Part shown: in pieces, positions 1 through 9,307 of the stretch
Layout of the letters: each line of letters begins with the position of its first letter
Numbering within the stretch: the first letter of the stretch is position 1
NCBI GenBank assembly: GCA_902537425.1
Contig: CACBBD010000001.1
Location: 124,001 to 188,000 of the forward strand
DNA length: 64,000 nucleotides
DNA from: an uncultured SAR86 cluster bacterium
Lineage (GTDB): Bacteria; Pseudomonadota; Gammaproteobacteria; Magnimaribacterales; Magnimaribacteraceae
Direction: 5' to 3'
Made by a program: the position numbers and the translations under genes
The notes under the pieces: model-generated
What the model saw: the letters and a program-made list of their open reading frames with translations, nothing else
Database searches by the model: none
What the model was told of the DNA's origin: nothing

Positions 1-295
1 TGATTTTATTCAGACATATATTTTTCCTGGAGGTATGCTTGCCAGTAATCAAATAATTCATAATCTTGCCGAAAAAAATGAACTCAAATCAGAAATCCAA
101 ATAGATTTTTCCCAATCTTATGCAAAAACATTAGAGACATGGTTCTACAATTTTCAAAAATACTGGCAGCAAATCGAAACTTTAAACTTCGATAAAAAAT
201 TTAAGAATACTTGGGATATGTATCTTGCTTATTGTAGAGGCGGGTTCTTAAATGAAAGAATCTCTGTTTCACAATATTTATTGGAAAATAAATGA
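1..295 (+). CDS. cfa: Cyclopropane-fatty-acyl-phospholipid synthase, C-terminal part (5' end outside window)
   Basis: This is the last ~97 codons of an open frame entering from the left edge. Cyclopropane synthases transfer a methylene group from S-adenosylmethionine to the double bond of unsaturated acyl chains in membrane phospholipids. The visible part matches the family's C-terminal end: an IFPGG turn, an aromatic helix around YAKTLETWFYNF, and the closing segment YLAYCRGGF...ISVSQYLL. The methyltransferase core lies outside the window. Its stop overlaps the next gene's start by 4 nt (ATGA), so the two are probably translated together. Assignment rests on the tail only, but that tail is characteristic. 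Confidence 0.8.
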   Translation, partial: DFIQTYIFPGGMLASNQIIHNLAEKNELKSEIQIDFSQSYAKTLETWFYNFQKYWQQIETLNFDKKFKNTWDMYLAYCRGGFLNERISVSQYLLENK

Positions 296-1305
296 CAAAA
301 ATAATATTACATTTAACAGAAAAAGGATTTGTTCCAGATTTTTTAATAAAAAAAGCCGCTCTTTATTTATCTAAGAGAAGGCTTGCGGAACCAGGTATCG
401 GCAAGAATAAGGAAAAAGTAATCAAATTACTATCAGATGGAGACGTTGCGGAAAAAACAGTTGATGCAAACGAACAACACTATGAGGTACCTCCGGAATT
501 TTTTAAAAAAGTTCTTGGCAAGAGATTGAAATATTCATGCTCATTATTTAATGACAGAGTAAGTTTAGATGAAGCTGAAGTAAAAATGTTGGATTTGTAT
601 ATTGATCGAGCCGGTATAAAAAATGGTCAAGAAATCTTAGATCTTGGTTGTGGATGGGGTAGTTTTTCATTATACGTTGCAGCAAAATTTCCTGAGTCAA
701 AAATAACTTCGCTAAGTAATTCAATAGATCAAATTAATTTTATTAATAATCAGGCAGAAACAAGAAATCTAAAGAATATAAATGCTCTTAAGATGGATGT
801 AAATGAACTTACTTTAAATAAGAAATTTGATCGTATTCTTTCTATTGAAATGTTTGAACATCTCAGGAATTATCAATCAATACTAGCCTCTTTGAGTAAT
901 CTTCTTTTGGAGGATGGAAAGTTATTTATCCATATTTTTTGTAATAAAGAAGTAGCTTATTTTTATGAAGTTAAAAATGATCTTGACTGGATGACTAAAT
1001 ATTTCTTTTTGGGGGGAATAATGCCAAGTAGAGATATTTTTAGTTACTTTAATGAAAATCTAACCTTGATAAATCAGTGGGATGTTAATGGTAATCATTA
1101 CTCTAGAACTTCAAGGGGGTGGCTTGAAAATCTTTACAGAAATAAAAAAGAAATAATGGATATTTTCAGAGATCATTACGATGAACCTATAATTTGGTTC
1201 AATAGATGGAGAGTATTTTTTCTTACTTGCGAAGTTTTTTTCGGAATGAATAAAGGGAATGAGTTTTTTGTTTCACATTACCTTTTTGAAAAGGCTAAAT
1301 CTTAA
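292..1305 (+). CDS. SAM-dependent methyltransferase, CFA/coclaurine N-methyltransferase-like
   Basis: A 337-aa class I methyltransferase of the cyclopropane synthase superfamily. An HYEVPPEFF segment (residues ~63-71) precedes the SAM-binding loop DLGCGWG (~117-123), and IEMFEHL follows. The C-terminal half (DWMTKYFFLGGIMPS, then NGNHYSRTS and WRVFF) resembles plant coclaurine N-methyltransferases and their bacterial relatives more than true Cfa, and the long Cfa N-terminal domain is absent. The 4-nt overlap with the cfa fragment implies a shared mRNA, so a role in membrane-lipid methylation is likely but inferred. The substrate cannot be read from the sequence. Confidence 0.75.
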   Translation: MTKIILHLTEKGFVPDFLIKKAALYLSKRRLAEPGIGKNKEKVIKLLSDGDVAEKTVDANEQHYEVPPEFFKKVLGKRLKYSCSLFNDRVSLDEAEVKMLDLYIDRAGIKNGQEILDLGCGWGSFSLYVAAKFPESKITSLSNSIDQINFINNQAETRNLKNINALKMDVNELTLNKKFDRILSIEMFEHLRNYQSILASLSNLLLEDGKLFIHIFCNKEVAYFYEVKNDLDWMTKYFFLGGIMPSRDIFSYFNENLTLINQWDVNGNHYSRTSRGWLENLYRNKKEIMDIFRDHYDEPIIWFNRWRVFFLTCEVFFGMNKGNEFFVSHYLFEKAKS

Positions 1306-1372
1306 TTTGAACGAATATTAAATCAAAATATTTTAAGTAATTACTGGGATATTTCTGATAGATTCTCTTATG

Positions 1373-1449
1373 TGGTGGGCCCGGGAGGACTCGAACCTCC
1401 GACCAATGGATTATGAGTCCACTGCTCTAACCAACTGAGCTACAGGCCC
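1373..1449 (-). tRNA. tRNA with CAU anticodon, probably Ile2 (lysidine type), possibly elongator Met
   Basis: On the minus strand the 77 nt fold as a full cloverleaf. The 7-bp acceptor stem begins GGGCCTG, the D-arm contains AGCTCAGTTGGTTAGAGC, the anticodon loop is CTCATAA, the T-arm is GGAGG-TTCGAGT-CCTCC, and the discriminator A is followed by an encoded CCA. CAU can belong to initiator Met, elongator Met or Ile2. The acceptor start is paired, which excludes initiator. The variable loop TTGGTC looks more like E. coli tRNA-Ile2 than tRNA-Met, so I lean to Ile2. The 5' base lies immediately after the rpoD stop codon, with no gap, so it is probably cut from the rpoD transcript. Confidence 0.93.
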
Positions 1450-3321
1450 TTATTCGTCTAGGAAACCTTTCAAGTGAGAGGATCTAGTTGGGTGTCTTAA
1501 TTTTCTTAAAGCTTTAGCTTCTATTTGTCTAATTCTCTCTCGAGTCACATCAAACTGCTTACCAACTTCTTCCAGAGTATGATCAGTATTCATCCCAATA
1601 CCAAATCTCATCCTCAAAACCTTGGCTTCTCTGGCTGTAAGGCTGCCTAATATGTCATCAGTAGCACCTTCAAGGTTTTCTTCTATGGCAGCAACATCGG
1701 GCGCATCGATTGAAGTGTCTTCAATGAAGTCACCTAAAGTTGTATCTTCTTCATCTCCGATTGGAGTCTCAGTTGAAATAGGCTCTTTAGCTATTTTTAA
1801 TACCCTTCTAACCTTATCTTCGGGTAGATCCATACGCTCGCCTAATTCTTCAGGAGTAGGTTCTCTTCCCATTTCTTGAACCATTTGGCGAGATACACGA
1901 TTAAGCTTATTAATAGTTTCTATCATATGGACTGGTATACGGATAGTTCTTGCCTGGTCAGCAATTGAACGAGTGATTGCCTGACGGATCCACCAAGTGG
2001 CGTAAGTAGAAAATTTATAGCCCCGTCTGTACTCAAATTTATCTACTGCTTTCATCAGGCCAATGTTCCCTTCTTGAATAAGGTCTAAAAACTGAAGTCC
2101 TCGATTAGTATATTTTTTGGCTATAGAAATAACTAATCTGAGATTCGCTTCTACCATATCTTTCTTTGCTCTTCGTATTTTCGCTTCACCTATAGACATC
2201 CTTCTATTTATATCTTTAATTTCACTGATAGGTAATTGAATAATTTTTTCGAGTTTAGAAAGCTTATTTTGCAACCTAACTATCTCGGGCAAGTTTTGTT
2301 TTACTTCTTTTGCCCAAGGTTTTTTGGATTTAGCTATCTTTTCTGACCAAGACGCATCAGCTTCATTTCCAGCATATTCTTGTATGAACTCTTTTCTTGG
2401 CATCTTTCCCCTCTTAACATAAATAGTAAAAAGATATTTTTCAACTTCTCTAATAATCTCAAGGGCGTCTCTTGCGGGATCAGCAATTATCTCGAATTGA
2501 GTGGGAGCTAATTTAAGAAATTGAAAGATTTCACCCAATTTTTCTTGTTCTTGAATAGCTGCTTTACTTGTTCTTGTTCTTGCGCAAGCTTTATTCGATT
2601 TATTGAATTGCCTTTTTAGTGAACTAAAGCGTTTCTTAACTTCAACCGGATCTGGCCCAGAGGCTTCTTCTTCATCAGACTCACCTTTCTCTTCTTTCTC
2701 TTTCTTTTGAGCTAACGCAGGCGGCGGAATACCTTCTTCTATATCCATGAATCCAACTATTACTTCCGATAACCTCCTATCGCCTGATACAACCTCTTGA
2801 TATTCATCTAAAATTCTATCGACAATACCTGGGTAAAAACAACAAGCCTGCAATAGTTCTCTTGCGCCTTCTTCAATTCTTTTTGCTATTGCTATTTCAC
2901 CTTCCCTTGTAAGGAGATCTACCGTCCCCATTTCTCTCATGTAGAGACGAACTGGATCAGTTGTCCTTCCTACCTCAGATTCAACAGTAGTCAATGTGGT
3001 TCTGGTATCTGCAATAGTTTCTGGTGCGGCCTCAGAATTGTCATCATTGGCAGAATTATTTGATTCAAGAACTTCAATACCAATGTCCATAAGCATCTGA
3101 ATAGTTTCTTCAACCTGATCAGGATCAGATATATCTTCGGGTAGCATGGAATTTATGTCCTCGTAGGTCAGAAAACCTTGATCTTTTCCTTTATCTACAA
3201 GTTCTCTAAGCCCTGAGTTTTCTAGGTCTTCTTCTCCAAATAGAGCTTCGTCTGACGCTTCTATAGCCTCTATTTCTTTTTCTTTTGACTCAACAGGTGG
3301 ATTTTTTGCTTTTCTTGCCAT
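1450..3321 (-). CDS. rpoD: RNA polymerase primary sigma factor (sigma-70)
   Basis: A 623-aa housekeeping sigma factor that directs RNA polymerase to most promoters. Region 1.1 is present near residues 30-100. Region 1.2 begins [12 protein letters not shown] (~121). A charged non-conserved insert follows. Region 2 starts [16 protein letters not shown] (~390) and contains the -10 recognition helix [13 protein letters not shown]. Regions 3 and 4 include [12 protein letters not shown] and the -35 helix [14 protein letters not shown], and the protein ends HLKGFLDE. Length is close to the 613 aa of E. coli. It lies 63 nt downstream of dnaG with a possible promoter of its own between them. Confidence 0.98.
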   Translation of the reverse strand: MARKAKNPPVESKEKEIEAIEASDEALFGEEDLENSGLRELVDKGKDQGFLTYEDINSMLPEDISDPDQVEETIQMLMDIGIEVLESNNSANDDNSEAAPETIADTRTTLTTVESEVGRTTDPVRLYMREMGTVDLLTREGEIAIAKRIEEGARELLQACCFYPGIVDRILDEYQEVVSGDRRLSEVIVGFMDIEEGIPPPALAQKKEKEEKGESDEEEASGPDPVEVKKRFSSLKRQFNKSNKACARTRTSKAAIQEQEKLGEIFQFLKLAPTQFEIIADPARDALEIIREVEKYLFTIYVKRGKMPRKEFIQEYAGNEADASWSEKIAKSKKPWAKEVKQNLPEIVRLQNKLSKLEKIIQLPISEIKDINRRMSIGEAKIRRAKKDMVEANLRLVISIAKKYTNRGLQFLDLIQEGNIGLMKAVDKFEYRRGYKFSTYATWWIRQAITRSIADQARTIRIPVHMIETINKLNRVSRQMVQEMGREPTPEELGERMDLPEDKVRRVLKIAKEPISTETPIGDEEDTTLGDFIEDTSIDAPDVAAIEENLEGATDDILGSLTAREAKVLRMRFGIGMNTDHTLEEVGKQFDVTRERIRQIEAKALRKLRHPTRSSHLKGFLDE

Positions 3322-3342
3322 AACAAATTTTAAGGGTGGGCA

Positions 3343-3348
3343 ATTATA
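3343..3348 (-). promoter_or_regulatory. Possible -10 element of an rpoD-specific promoter
   Basis: A perfect TATAAT on the minus strand sits in the 63-nt gap between dnaG and rpoD, about 20 nt before the rpoD start codon. The matching -35 is poor: AGGCAT at 3366-3371 with a 17-nt spacer. In so AT-rich a genome a lone -10 is weak evidence. It would allow rpoD to be expressed independently of dnaG. Confidence 0.3.
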
Positions 3349-3384
3349 TTAGTTTTTTGCACAAAATGCCTAACTTTTAATTAA

Positions 3385-5202
3385 TTAGCCTTTTTGACTA
3401 AGTTCTCTTAATAAATTCTTCTCAGGTTCCTCTAGTCGATGAAGATTAGTCAATAAATGTTGTTGGAGCTCAAAAGTTTCATCCTCGGTTAATTTTCCTT
3501 TTTCAAATATTTCTTTTAGCTCGATTATTCTTGTTACAGAATCAGATTTCTTCAATTTAGATAAACAGTCATTCAAGTAATCAAAGGCATTTTGCTCGTC
3601 TACGGCTTCGTGTACTGAAATCAAAGCACCTATGAAAGAAGCTGATTCCTTATCTAGTGTGCTTAAGAGATCAGAAATACCTGCACCAGGATTTTCTTTA
3701 AAAAATGATACTATTGTTAACATTAGCTGAACTTCAGGTTCATGAAAATCACTAAATTTTTCATGATCATTGACCTCATTAGCCAAGTACGGATAGGTTA
3801 GAACTATAGATAAAATTTTAGATCCTAATAAGGTAGAGTCATAACTTATTTTATTTTCTCCAAGATCGGATGTAGGATTTTTGATTTCACGCCTAGGATA
3901 ACTTATTTTTTTGCTATGAGTTTTGATATCTTTAATTTCTAAACCTGTAACCTTAGAAACCTCACCTTCCAATAATTTCTTAATCGAACTTTCTTGCATA
4001 CCAGAAAGTAATTCCATAGCTTTAGACGCCAGTGAAGCTTTCTGTTCTAATGAAGTAACTTCAGAAGCCATAGTTAATCTATCTATGAAATATTCAGATA
4101 ATAATGTTGCATTTTTAGATTTTGCTTTCAATTCCTCCACAGAATTTTTCTCTAACAAACTAGCGGGATCCTCTCCTTCAGGTAGAAAGAGAAATTTTAT
4201 CGTCTTACCATCGGTCACAGCTGGTAAAACATTTTTTAGAGCACCCCATGCAGCTCCTCTTCCAGCATCATCACCGTCAAAGCAAAAGATTATTTCGTTT
4301 ACTACTTGCAGTAGCTTTTGAATGTGGAATCTGTTCGTTGCGATTCCCAGTGTAGCGACTGAGTTTGTCATGCCATGTTCATACATAGCTATAGAGTCCA
4401 TATAACCTTCAACTACAAAAATTTCTTTCAAATCCTTTCTAAATTCTAAGGCCTCATAAAATCCATAAAGTTCACGATTTTTCTGAAAAACTGGCGTTTC
4501 TCCCGTATTTAAATATTTCGGTTGATCATCAGGATTCATAACTCTGCCACCAAAACCAACCACTCTCCCTTTACGATCTTTTATTGGAAACATTAACCTA
4601 TCTCTAAAGAAATCAAATAACTTATCGTCTTTATTCTTTTTTGCTAAACCTGCTTTAATTAACACTTCTTCTTTTATGCCTTTGTTTAGCATCTCTTTAG
4701 AAAGTGCATCCCAAGAATTAGTAGCATAGCCTAGAGAGAATTTTCTACAGACTTCACTAGAAATCTTTCTATTGTTAAGTATGTAATTTCGAGCATGCTC
4801 CGCATCCTTGGACTTTGATAAGTTTTTTTCAAATATCTCCATTGCCATTCTTAATGCAGTGTGTAGGGGATCTTTTTCACTTGTAAAAGACTGATTATTT
4901 TCATAGGGTACTTCTATACCAGCTCTTGCTGCCAGCGCCTCTACGGATTCGATAAAATCATATCCTTGATGGGACTGTAAGAAACCAATCACATTCCCTG
5001 TAGCTCTACATTTAAAACAATAATAAAATTGTTTCTGGTCACTGACACTAAAGGATGGATTTTTTCCATCATCACAAAAAGGGCATTGACCAAAATGGTC
5101 TTTACCTTTCTTTTTCAGAGGTAAATAAGATTCCACTAAAGAAACAATGTCAGTCATATCTACGATTTCTGTAATGAAATCTTTAGGTATAGAACCTGAC
5201 AT
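3385..5202 (-). CDS. dnaG: DNA primase
   Basis: A 605-aa replication primase that lays RNA primers for DNA polymerase III. The N-terminal zinc-binding domain has Cys40, Cys43, Cys62 and Cys65 (CPFC...CFKC). The usual motif is CPFH, so the second ligand is Cys instead of His. The RNA polymerase/TOPRIM core is evident: NTGETPVFQKNRELYG, the catalytic Glu in FVVEGYMDSIAM and the acidic pair in FCFDGDDAGR. The C-terminal DnaB-binding helical part is present and diverged. The start codon overlaps the ruvX stop by one base (TAATG). rpsU, its usual upstream partner, is instead near 31.4 kb. Confidence 0.97.
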   Translation of the reverse strand: MSGSIPKDFITEIVDMTDIVSLVESYLPLKKKGKDHFGQCPFCDDGKNPSFSVSDQKQFYYCFKCRATGNVIGFLQSHQGYDFIESVEALAARAGIEVPYENNQSFTSEKDPLHTALRMAMEIFEKNLSKSKDAEHARNYILNNRKISSEVCRKFSLGYATNSWDALSKEMLNKGIKEEVLIKAGLAKKNKDDKLFDFFRDRLMFPIKDRKGRVVGFGGRVMNPDDQPKYLNTGETPVFQKNRELYGFYEALEFRKDLKEIFVVEGYMDSIAMYEHGMTNSVATLGIATNRFHIQKLLQVVNEIIFCFDGDDAGRGAAWGALKNVLPAVTDGKTIKFLFLPEGEDPASLLEKNSVEELKAKSKNATLLSEYFIDRLTMASEVTSLEQKASLASKAMELLSGMQESSIKKLLEGEVSKVTGLEIKDIKTHSKKISYPRREIKNPTSDLGENKISYDSTLLGSKILSIVLTYPYLANEVNDHEKFSDFHEPEVQLMLTIVSFFKENPGAGISDLLSTLDKESASFIGALISVHEAVDEQNAFDYLNDCLSKLKKSDSVTRIIELKEIFEKGKLTEDETFELQQHLLTNLHRLEEPEKNLLRELSQKG

Positions 5203-5627
5203 TAATACTTACTCCTAAACCAATCTTCCAAAATAATTTGTGCAGAAATACTATGTTTATTTCTTGAATCTTTTATTCCCATCTGGATATTTTCTAACCT
5301 CTCTTTAGCCTCTCTGCTGGATAATCTCTCATCGGTTTTTTCTATACCTATATCATATCTTTTATTCAGAGCAGTAGAAAATTTATCTGATGAATCTTGA
5401 ATCTTACTCCTAGTTCCATCCATATTTAATGGATCGCCTACAATAAATAAGTTGGGGTTCCATTCTTTGACGATCATATCTAATTCTACCCAGTCAGGTA
5501 AGCCATCATTTGCACGAATAGAGTAAAAAGTAGAAGCTGTTTTAGTGATTTCTTGTCCTATAGCAATACCAATATTCTTAGTACCAAAATCAAAAGCCAT
5601 TATCACTCTAGGAGAATCCTTGCTCAT
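5202..5627 (-). CDS. ruvX: YqgF/RuvX-type nuclease (pre-16S rRNA 5'-end processing)
   Basis: A 141-aa RNase H-fold protein. The first acidic residue sits in AFDFGTKNIGIAIG, followed by VGDPLNMDGTRS and the Glu/Arg segment DERLSSREAKERL. Family members mature the 5' end of 16S rRNA in E. coli and were earlier called putative Holliday junction resolvases. It overlaps dnaG and gshB by one nucleotide each, so it lies in a tight rsmE-gshB-ruvX-dnaG array. The yqgE gene that separates gshB and yqgF in E. coli is absent. Confidence 0.93.
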   Translation of the reverse strand: MSKDSPRVIMAFDFGTKNIGIAIGQEITKTASTFYSIRANDGLPDWVELDMIVKEWNPNLFIVGDPLNMDGTRSKIQDSSDKFSTALNKRYDIGIEKTDERLSSREAKERLENIQMGIKDSRNKHSISAQIILEDWFRSKY

Positions 5628-6565
5628 TAAGAAAATTCTTCGACCGATTCAATAAAAATTTCAGCTACGTCGATATCGCAAAGCTCTTTATATTCCTTAA
5701 AGCAAGTCGGACTTGTTACATTTATCTCCGTTAGATAATCTCCAATAATATCAAGACCTACTAATAAAAGTCCTTTTTCTACTAATGATGGGCCCACTTC
5801 TTCACATATCCACAAGTCTCTATCTGAAAGAGACTTTGCAACCGCAGAAGCACCTGCAGCTAAGTTACCGCGAAGCTCACCTTCCGCAGGCACTCTGGCA
5901 ATGGAAGCACTCATAGGTTTCCCATCCACAATCAGAATACGTTTATCTCCTTCGGTTATTTCAGGTATGAATTCTTGGATCATGACCTTTTCAGTGAAAT
6001 GATCAGTGATTGTTTCTAAAATGACATTTAAATTTGGATCATTAGCCTTCACTCTAAAGATAGAAGCTCCACCCATTCCATCTAGTGGCTTAATGACAGT
6101 ATCTTTATTTTCCAGTACAAAATCGGTTAGGAAATCTTTGCGGCTAGTTACAAGGTGCTTAGTACAACATTGAGGAAATTCGGTGGCATAAACCTTTTCA
6201 TTACAGTCTCTCAAGCTTCTAGGATTATTAAAGATATTTACTCCTTGTCTCGCAGCCATTTCTAAAACGTAAGTGTTGTAAATATATCCGGAATTAAAGG
6301 GGGGATCTTGCCTCATTAAAATTGTATCGAGTTCACTGAGTTCAATTATTTTTTCCTCATCTTTGGTGAACCAGTCCGATGGATCATTTCTAACCTCCAT
6401 TTTATTAGAAATTGCATAGGGAATACCCGATTTAATGAATAGAGAATCATGAGTGATATAAATGATTTCATGACCTTTTCTTTGAGCTTCGATCATCATC
6501 GCTAAAGTGCTATCTTTTTTAAAATTGATAGTCTCGATGGGATCCATAACAACACCTAGCTTCAT
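5627..6565 (-). CDS. gshB: Glutathione synthetase
   Basis: A 312-aa ATP-grasp enzyme joining gamma-glutamylcysteine and glycine to make glutathione in the cytosol. The N-terminus MKLGVVMDPIETINFKKDS matches the family exactly, so I take the ATG at 6565. A longer frame from 6604 adds 13 residues that do not belong and would overlap rsmE. A GGAG lies about 10 nt upstream of the chosen ATG. ATP-grasp features include KPLDGMGGASIFR and QEFIPEITEGDKRILIVDG, and the C-terminus carries INVTSPTCFKE. It follows rsmE by 19 nt, the same order as in E. coli. Confidence 0.97.
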   Translation of the reverse strand: MKLGVVMDPIETINFKKDSTLAMMIEAQRKGHEIIYITHDSLFIKSGIPYAISNKMEVRNDPSDWFTKDEEKIIELSELDTILMRQDPPFNSGYIYNTYVLEMAARQGVNIFNNPRSLRDCNEKVYATEFPQCCTKHLVTSRKDFLTDFVLENKDTVIKPLDGMGGASIFRVKANDPNLNVILETITDHFTEKVMIQEFIPEITEGDKRILIVDGKPMSASIARVPAEGELRGNLAAGASAVAKSLSDRDLWICEEVGPSLVEKGLLLVGLDIIGDYLTEINVTSPTCFKEYKELCDIDVAEIFIESVEEFS

Positions 6566-6584
6566 CTTTAGTCTGACTCCTGAA

Positions 6585-7319
6585 TTAAAACTCCTTTGCA
6601 CCATATCTTAAAGCACTTATAACTGATATCGCTGCAGTTTCTGCTCTTAAAATACGCGGTCCTATAGTAACAGGTATAAAGCCATCTTCTTTCAAACCCC
6701 TAATCTCCTCCTCAGTGAAATCGCCCTCAGGTCCAATAGCGATTGAAATAGAATCTTTGATTTCAATTTCTGACAACATTATTTCTGCCTCTGGATAGAG
6801 AACTATTTTGATATCGGAATTGATTACCTTAGACCAATCCTCAATCTTGAGAGGCTCAGTTATTTCGGGAATCCAATTCTCGCCACATTGTGCGCATGCT
6901 CCTTTTGCTATTTGATTCCATTTTTCTATTCTTTTTTCTAAATTAACATTTGTTCTATTTACTGTGACTCTTTCAGTCAACAAGGGTGAAAAGTTTCCAA
7001 CACCTAATTCTGTAGCCTTTTGGATTGTTAAGTTAAAAGGATCATTCTTTATCAGAGACTGACCTAAATTAATTTGAATTCCATATCTATTAGATAGTGG
7101 ATAATTTTCTATGATTAAAATCTTAAGAATTTTCTTATCAATATTTAAAATCTCAGCTAAAGCCGAGTTCCCCTTCCCATCAAAAACTTTAAACCTATCC
7201 CCAGCTCTTTTTCTTAGAACATTAAGTTCATGATGAAAATCTTTTTTATATAGTGATATAACTTCCCCTTCAATATAGGGAAGATCTAGAAATGTTCTTG
7301 TATATTCACTATTACTCAT
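6585..7319 (-). CDS. rsmE: 16S rRNA (uracil-1498-N3)-methyltransferase
   Basis: A 244-aa SPOUT-class methyltransferase that modifies U1498 in the decoding region of 16S rRNA. An N-terminal PUA-like part (residues ~1-70) precedes the knotted domain, with KATELGVGNFSPLLTERV, IAIGPEGDFTEEEI and the SAM-binding end GPRILRAETAAI. It is the first gene of the minus-strand array leading to rpoD and diverges from fis across a 145-nt gap. Confidence 0.95.
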   Translation of the reverse strand: MSNSEYTRTFLDLPYIEGEVISLYKKDFHHELNVLRKRAGDRFKVFDGKGNSALAEILNIDKKILKILIIENYPLSNRYGIQINLGQSLIKNDPFNLTIQKATELGVGNFSPLLTERVTVNRTNVNLEKRIEKWNQIAKGACAQCGENWIPEITEPLKIEDWSKVINSDIKIVLYPEAEIMLSEIEIKDSISIAIGPEGDFTEEEIRGLKEDGFIPVTIGPRILRAETAAISVISALRYGAKEF

Positions 7320-7393
7320 TGAAGTGTATATTAAATCATCAAATCATTTTTTAGGGCATCGTAAAAAAACAGTTCAATATTTCACTAAACTCC

Positions 7394-7421
7394 TTGAAAG
7401 AAAAAATATGTTGGGTATTAT
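7394..7421 (+). promoter_or_regulatory. Sigma-70-type promoter for fis-purH-purD-coq7
   Basis: TTGAAA (7394-7399) and TATTAT (7416-7421) are separated by 16 nt, each one base away or two from consensus. Transcription would start near 7428, leaving a leader of about 37 nt before the fis GTG. This is the best-matching promoter I found by eye in the window. Confidence 0.55.
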
Positions 7422-7464
7422 TCTTAGTCCCTTCAGTAAATAAAGATGACGAAAATTTAGTAAA

Positions 7465-7728
7465 GTGACAAAGAATAAGAAAAAGAAATTCAATGGTGAA
7501 GGCAAGCAATTAAGTCATCAAGTATCCAAAAGTATGCACAAGTATTTCGAGCAGTTAGACGGCGAAAGTCCTACTGATATTTACAATATGGTTTTAAAAG
7601 AAGTTGAACTTCCTCTGCTAGAGATCGTAATGAAGCAGTGTGGTGATAATCAATCAAAGGCCAGTAAGATATTAGGCATAAATAGAGGTACCCTTAGAAC
7701 TAAACTAAAGGAACACAATCTACTCTAA
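7465..7728 (+). CDS. fis: DNA-binding protein Fis
   Basis: An 87-aa nucleoid protein that bends DNA and modulates rRNA and other growth-linked promoters. The C-terminal helix-turn-helix, NQSKASKILGINRGTLRTKL, is diagnostic, and the preceding dimer helices (YNMVLKEVELPLLEIVMK) are complete. The start is GTG at 7465, because the only upstream in-frame ATG (7446) is followed by a stop. No clear Shine-Dalgarno is visible. It lies 7 nt before purH, the order I recall from Pseudomonas. The upstream dusB gene that often precedes fis is not here. Confidence 0.9.
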   Translation: MTKNKKKKFNGEGKQLSHQVSKSMHKYFEQLDGESPTDIYNMVLKEVELPLLEIVMKQCGDNQSKASKILGINRGTLRTKLKEHNLL

Positions 7729-7735
7729 ATTATAG

Positions 7736-9304
7736 ATGGCTCAAACTGCCAACCCAAAGATTAAAAGAGCTTTAGTAAGTGTGTCTGATAAAGATGGCAT
7801 TGTTGATTTTTGTTCATCTTTATCTGATGATTTTGGGATAGAAATCATTTCTACAGGAGGTACTCTAAAAACCCTATTAGACGCGGGAATCAACGCAATA
7901 GATATTTCAAAATATACCGGATTTCCTGAAATGATGGATGGGAGGGTTAAGACCCTTCATCCAAAAGTGCACGGAGGAATACTTGCCAGAAGAGATATCG
8001 ATCAGCAGGTCATGTTAGAAAATGAAATAAAAGCAATAGACCTAGTAATTGTTAATCTTTATCCATTTATTGAAACCATCGCAAAAGAAAATACTACGCT
8101 AGAGACTGCAATAGAAAATATTGATATCGGTGGACCTAGTATGGTTAGGTCAGCTGCAAAAAATAATTTATATGTGGGTGTGGTAGTGGAGCCAAACGAT
8201 TATGAAAAGATACTTCAAGAGATTAAAGCTAACGACGGCTCACTTACTTTAGATACTAGAAGGAATTTAGCGGCTAAAGCATTTAGCCATACAGCAAATT
8301 ATGATTCGGCAATCTCGGATTACCTCAACCGTAAACAAATAAAAAAACCTGAGTATTTGTTTGGCAGATATCAGCTTAAACAAGAACTAAGATATGGTGA
8401 GAATCCGCACCAAACGGCAGCCTTCTATTTCAATACAAGTCAATCCGAGGGAAATAACGTCTCATCTGCGGAACAGATACAAGGCAAAGAACTTTCCTAT
8501 AATAATATTGCGGATACAGATGCTGCATACGAGTGTGTGAAAGTTTTTTCTGAACCAGCTTGCGTCATAGTAAAACATGCCAATCCTTGTGGAGTGGCGC
8601 TTGGGTCAAATATTAAAGAAGCGTATGAAAAAGCTTTTGCTTCAGATGAAACATCTGCATTTGGTGGAATAATAGCTTTTAATCGCTCTCTCGATCAGTC
8701 TACAACGGATAAAATTATTGAAAATCAGTTCGTGGAGGTAATAATTGCTCCAGGAGTAGATCTTCAAGCACGTAAAATCCTATCTAAAAAAGAAAATGTC
8801 AGACTTTTAGATACAAAGGAATTGGGTGAACCTGCAAAAGAACCAAAAATATTAAGTGTTAATGGTGGATTATTAATCCAAGATAATGACTTAGCGGTTA
8901 TCACAAGTAAGGATCTAGAAGTAGTATCTGAGCGTAAACCAAGTAAAGATGAAATAAACAACTGTCTTTTCGCCTGGAAAGTATGCAAGTTTGTTAAGTC
9001 AAATGCCATTGTGTATACAAAAGATAATCAAACAATTGGTATAGGTGCTGGACAAATGAGTAGGATTGATAGTGCACAGATAGCAGCCTCTAAGGCAGAA
9101 GAAAGAGGCTTTAAAACTCAAGGGTGCTCTATGGCGTCTGATGCTTTCTTTCCTTTCAGAGATGGAATTGATGCCGCAGCTAAGATAGGGATCACTTCTG
9201 TCATCCAACCGGGAGGTTCGATGCGCGATCAAGAAGTAATTGATGCTGCTAATGAAGCGGGCATGGCCATGCTATTCACTCGGGTGAGACACTTTAGACA
9301 TTGA
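7736..9304 (+). CDS. purH: Bifunctional AICAR formyltransferase / IMP cyclohydrolase
   Basis: A 522-aa enzyme doing the last two steps of de novo purine synthesis, from AICAR through FAICAR to IMP. The N-terminal MGS-like cyclohydrolase domain shows [20 protein letters not shown] and [13 protein letters not shown]. The C-terminal formyltransferase domain shows [25 protein letters not shown] and [12 protein letters not shown], ending in TRVRHFRH. Length is that of the family. It is co-oriented with purD 3 nt downstream. Confidence 0.98.
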   Translation: MAQTANPKIKRALVSVSDKDGIVDFCSSLSDDFGIEIISTGGTLKTLLDAGINAIDISKYTGFPEMMDGRVKTLHPKVHGGILARRDIDQQVMLENEIKAIDLVIVNLYPFIETIAKENTTLETAIENIDIGGPSMVRSAAKNNLYVGVVVEPNDYEKILQEIKANDGSLTLDTRRNLAAKAFSHTANYDSAISDYLNRKQIKKPEYLFGRYQLKQELRYGENPHQTAAFYFNTSQSEGNNVSSAEQIQGKELSYNNIADTDAAYECVKVFSEPACVIVKHANPCGVALGSNIKEAYEKAFASDETSAFGGIIAFNRSLDQSTTDKIIENQFVEVIIAPGVDLQARKILSKKENVRLLDTKELGEPAKEPKILSVNGGLLIQDNDLAVITSKDLEVVSERKPSKDEINNCLFAWKVCKFVKSNAIVYTKDNQTIGIGAGQMSRIDSAQIAASKAEERGFKTQGCSMASDAFFPFRDGIDAAAKIGITSVIQPGGSMRDQEVIDAANEAGMAMLFTRVRHFRH

Positions 9305-9307
9305 TAA

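Noticed and set aside
1306-1372. AAAATATTTT palindrome downstream of the tRNA as a terminator.
   Set aside because: Pure A/T pairing, expected by chance in this composition, and no GC stem.
1622-1879. Open frame on the plus strand inside rpoD.
   Set aside because: It is the antisense shadow of the conserved region 3-4 coding sequence, with no ribosome site.
3923-4321. 132-codon plus-strand frame inside dnaG.
   Set aside because: Antisense shadow of the primase TOPRIM region.
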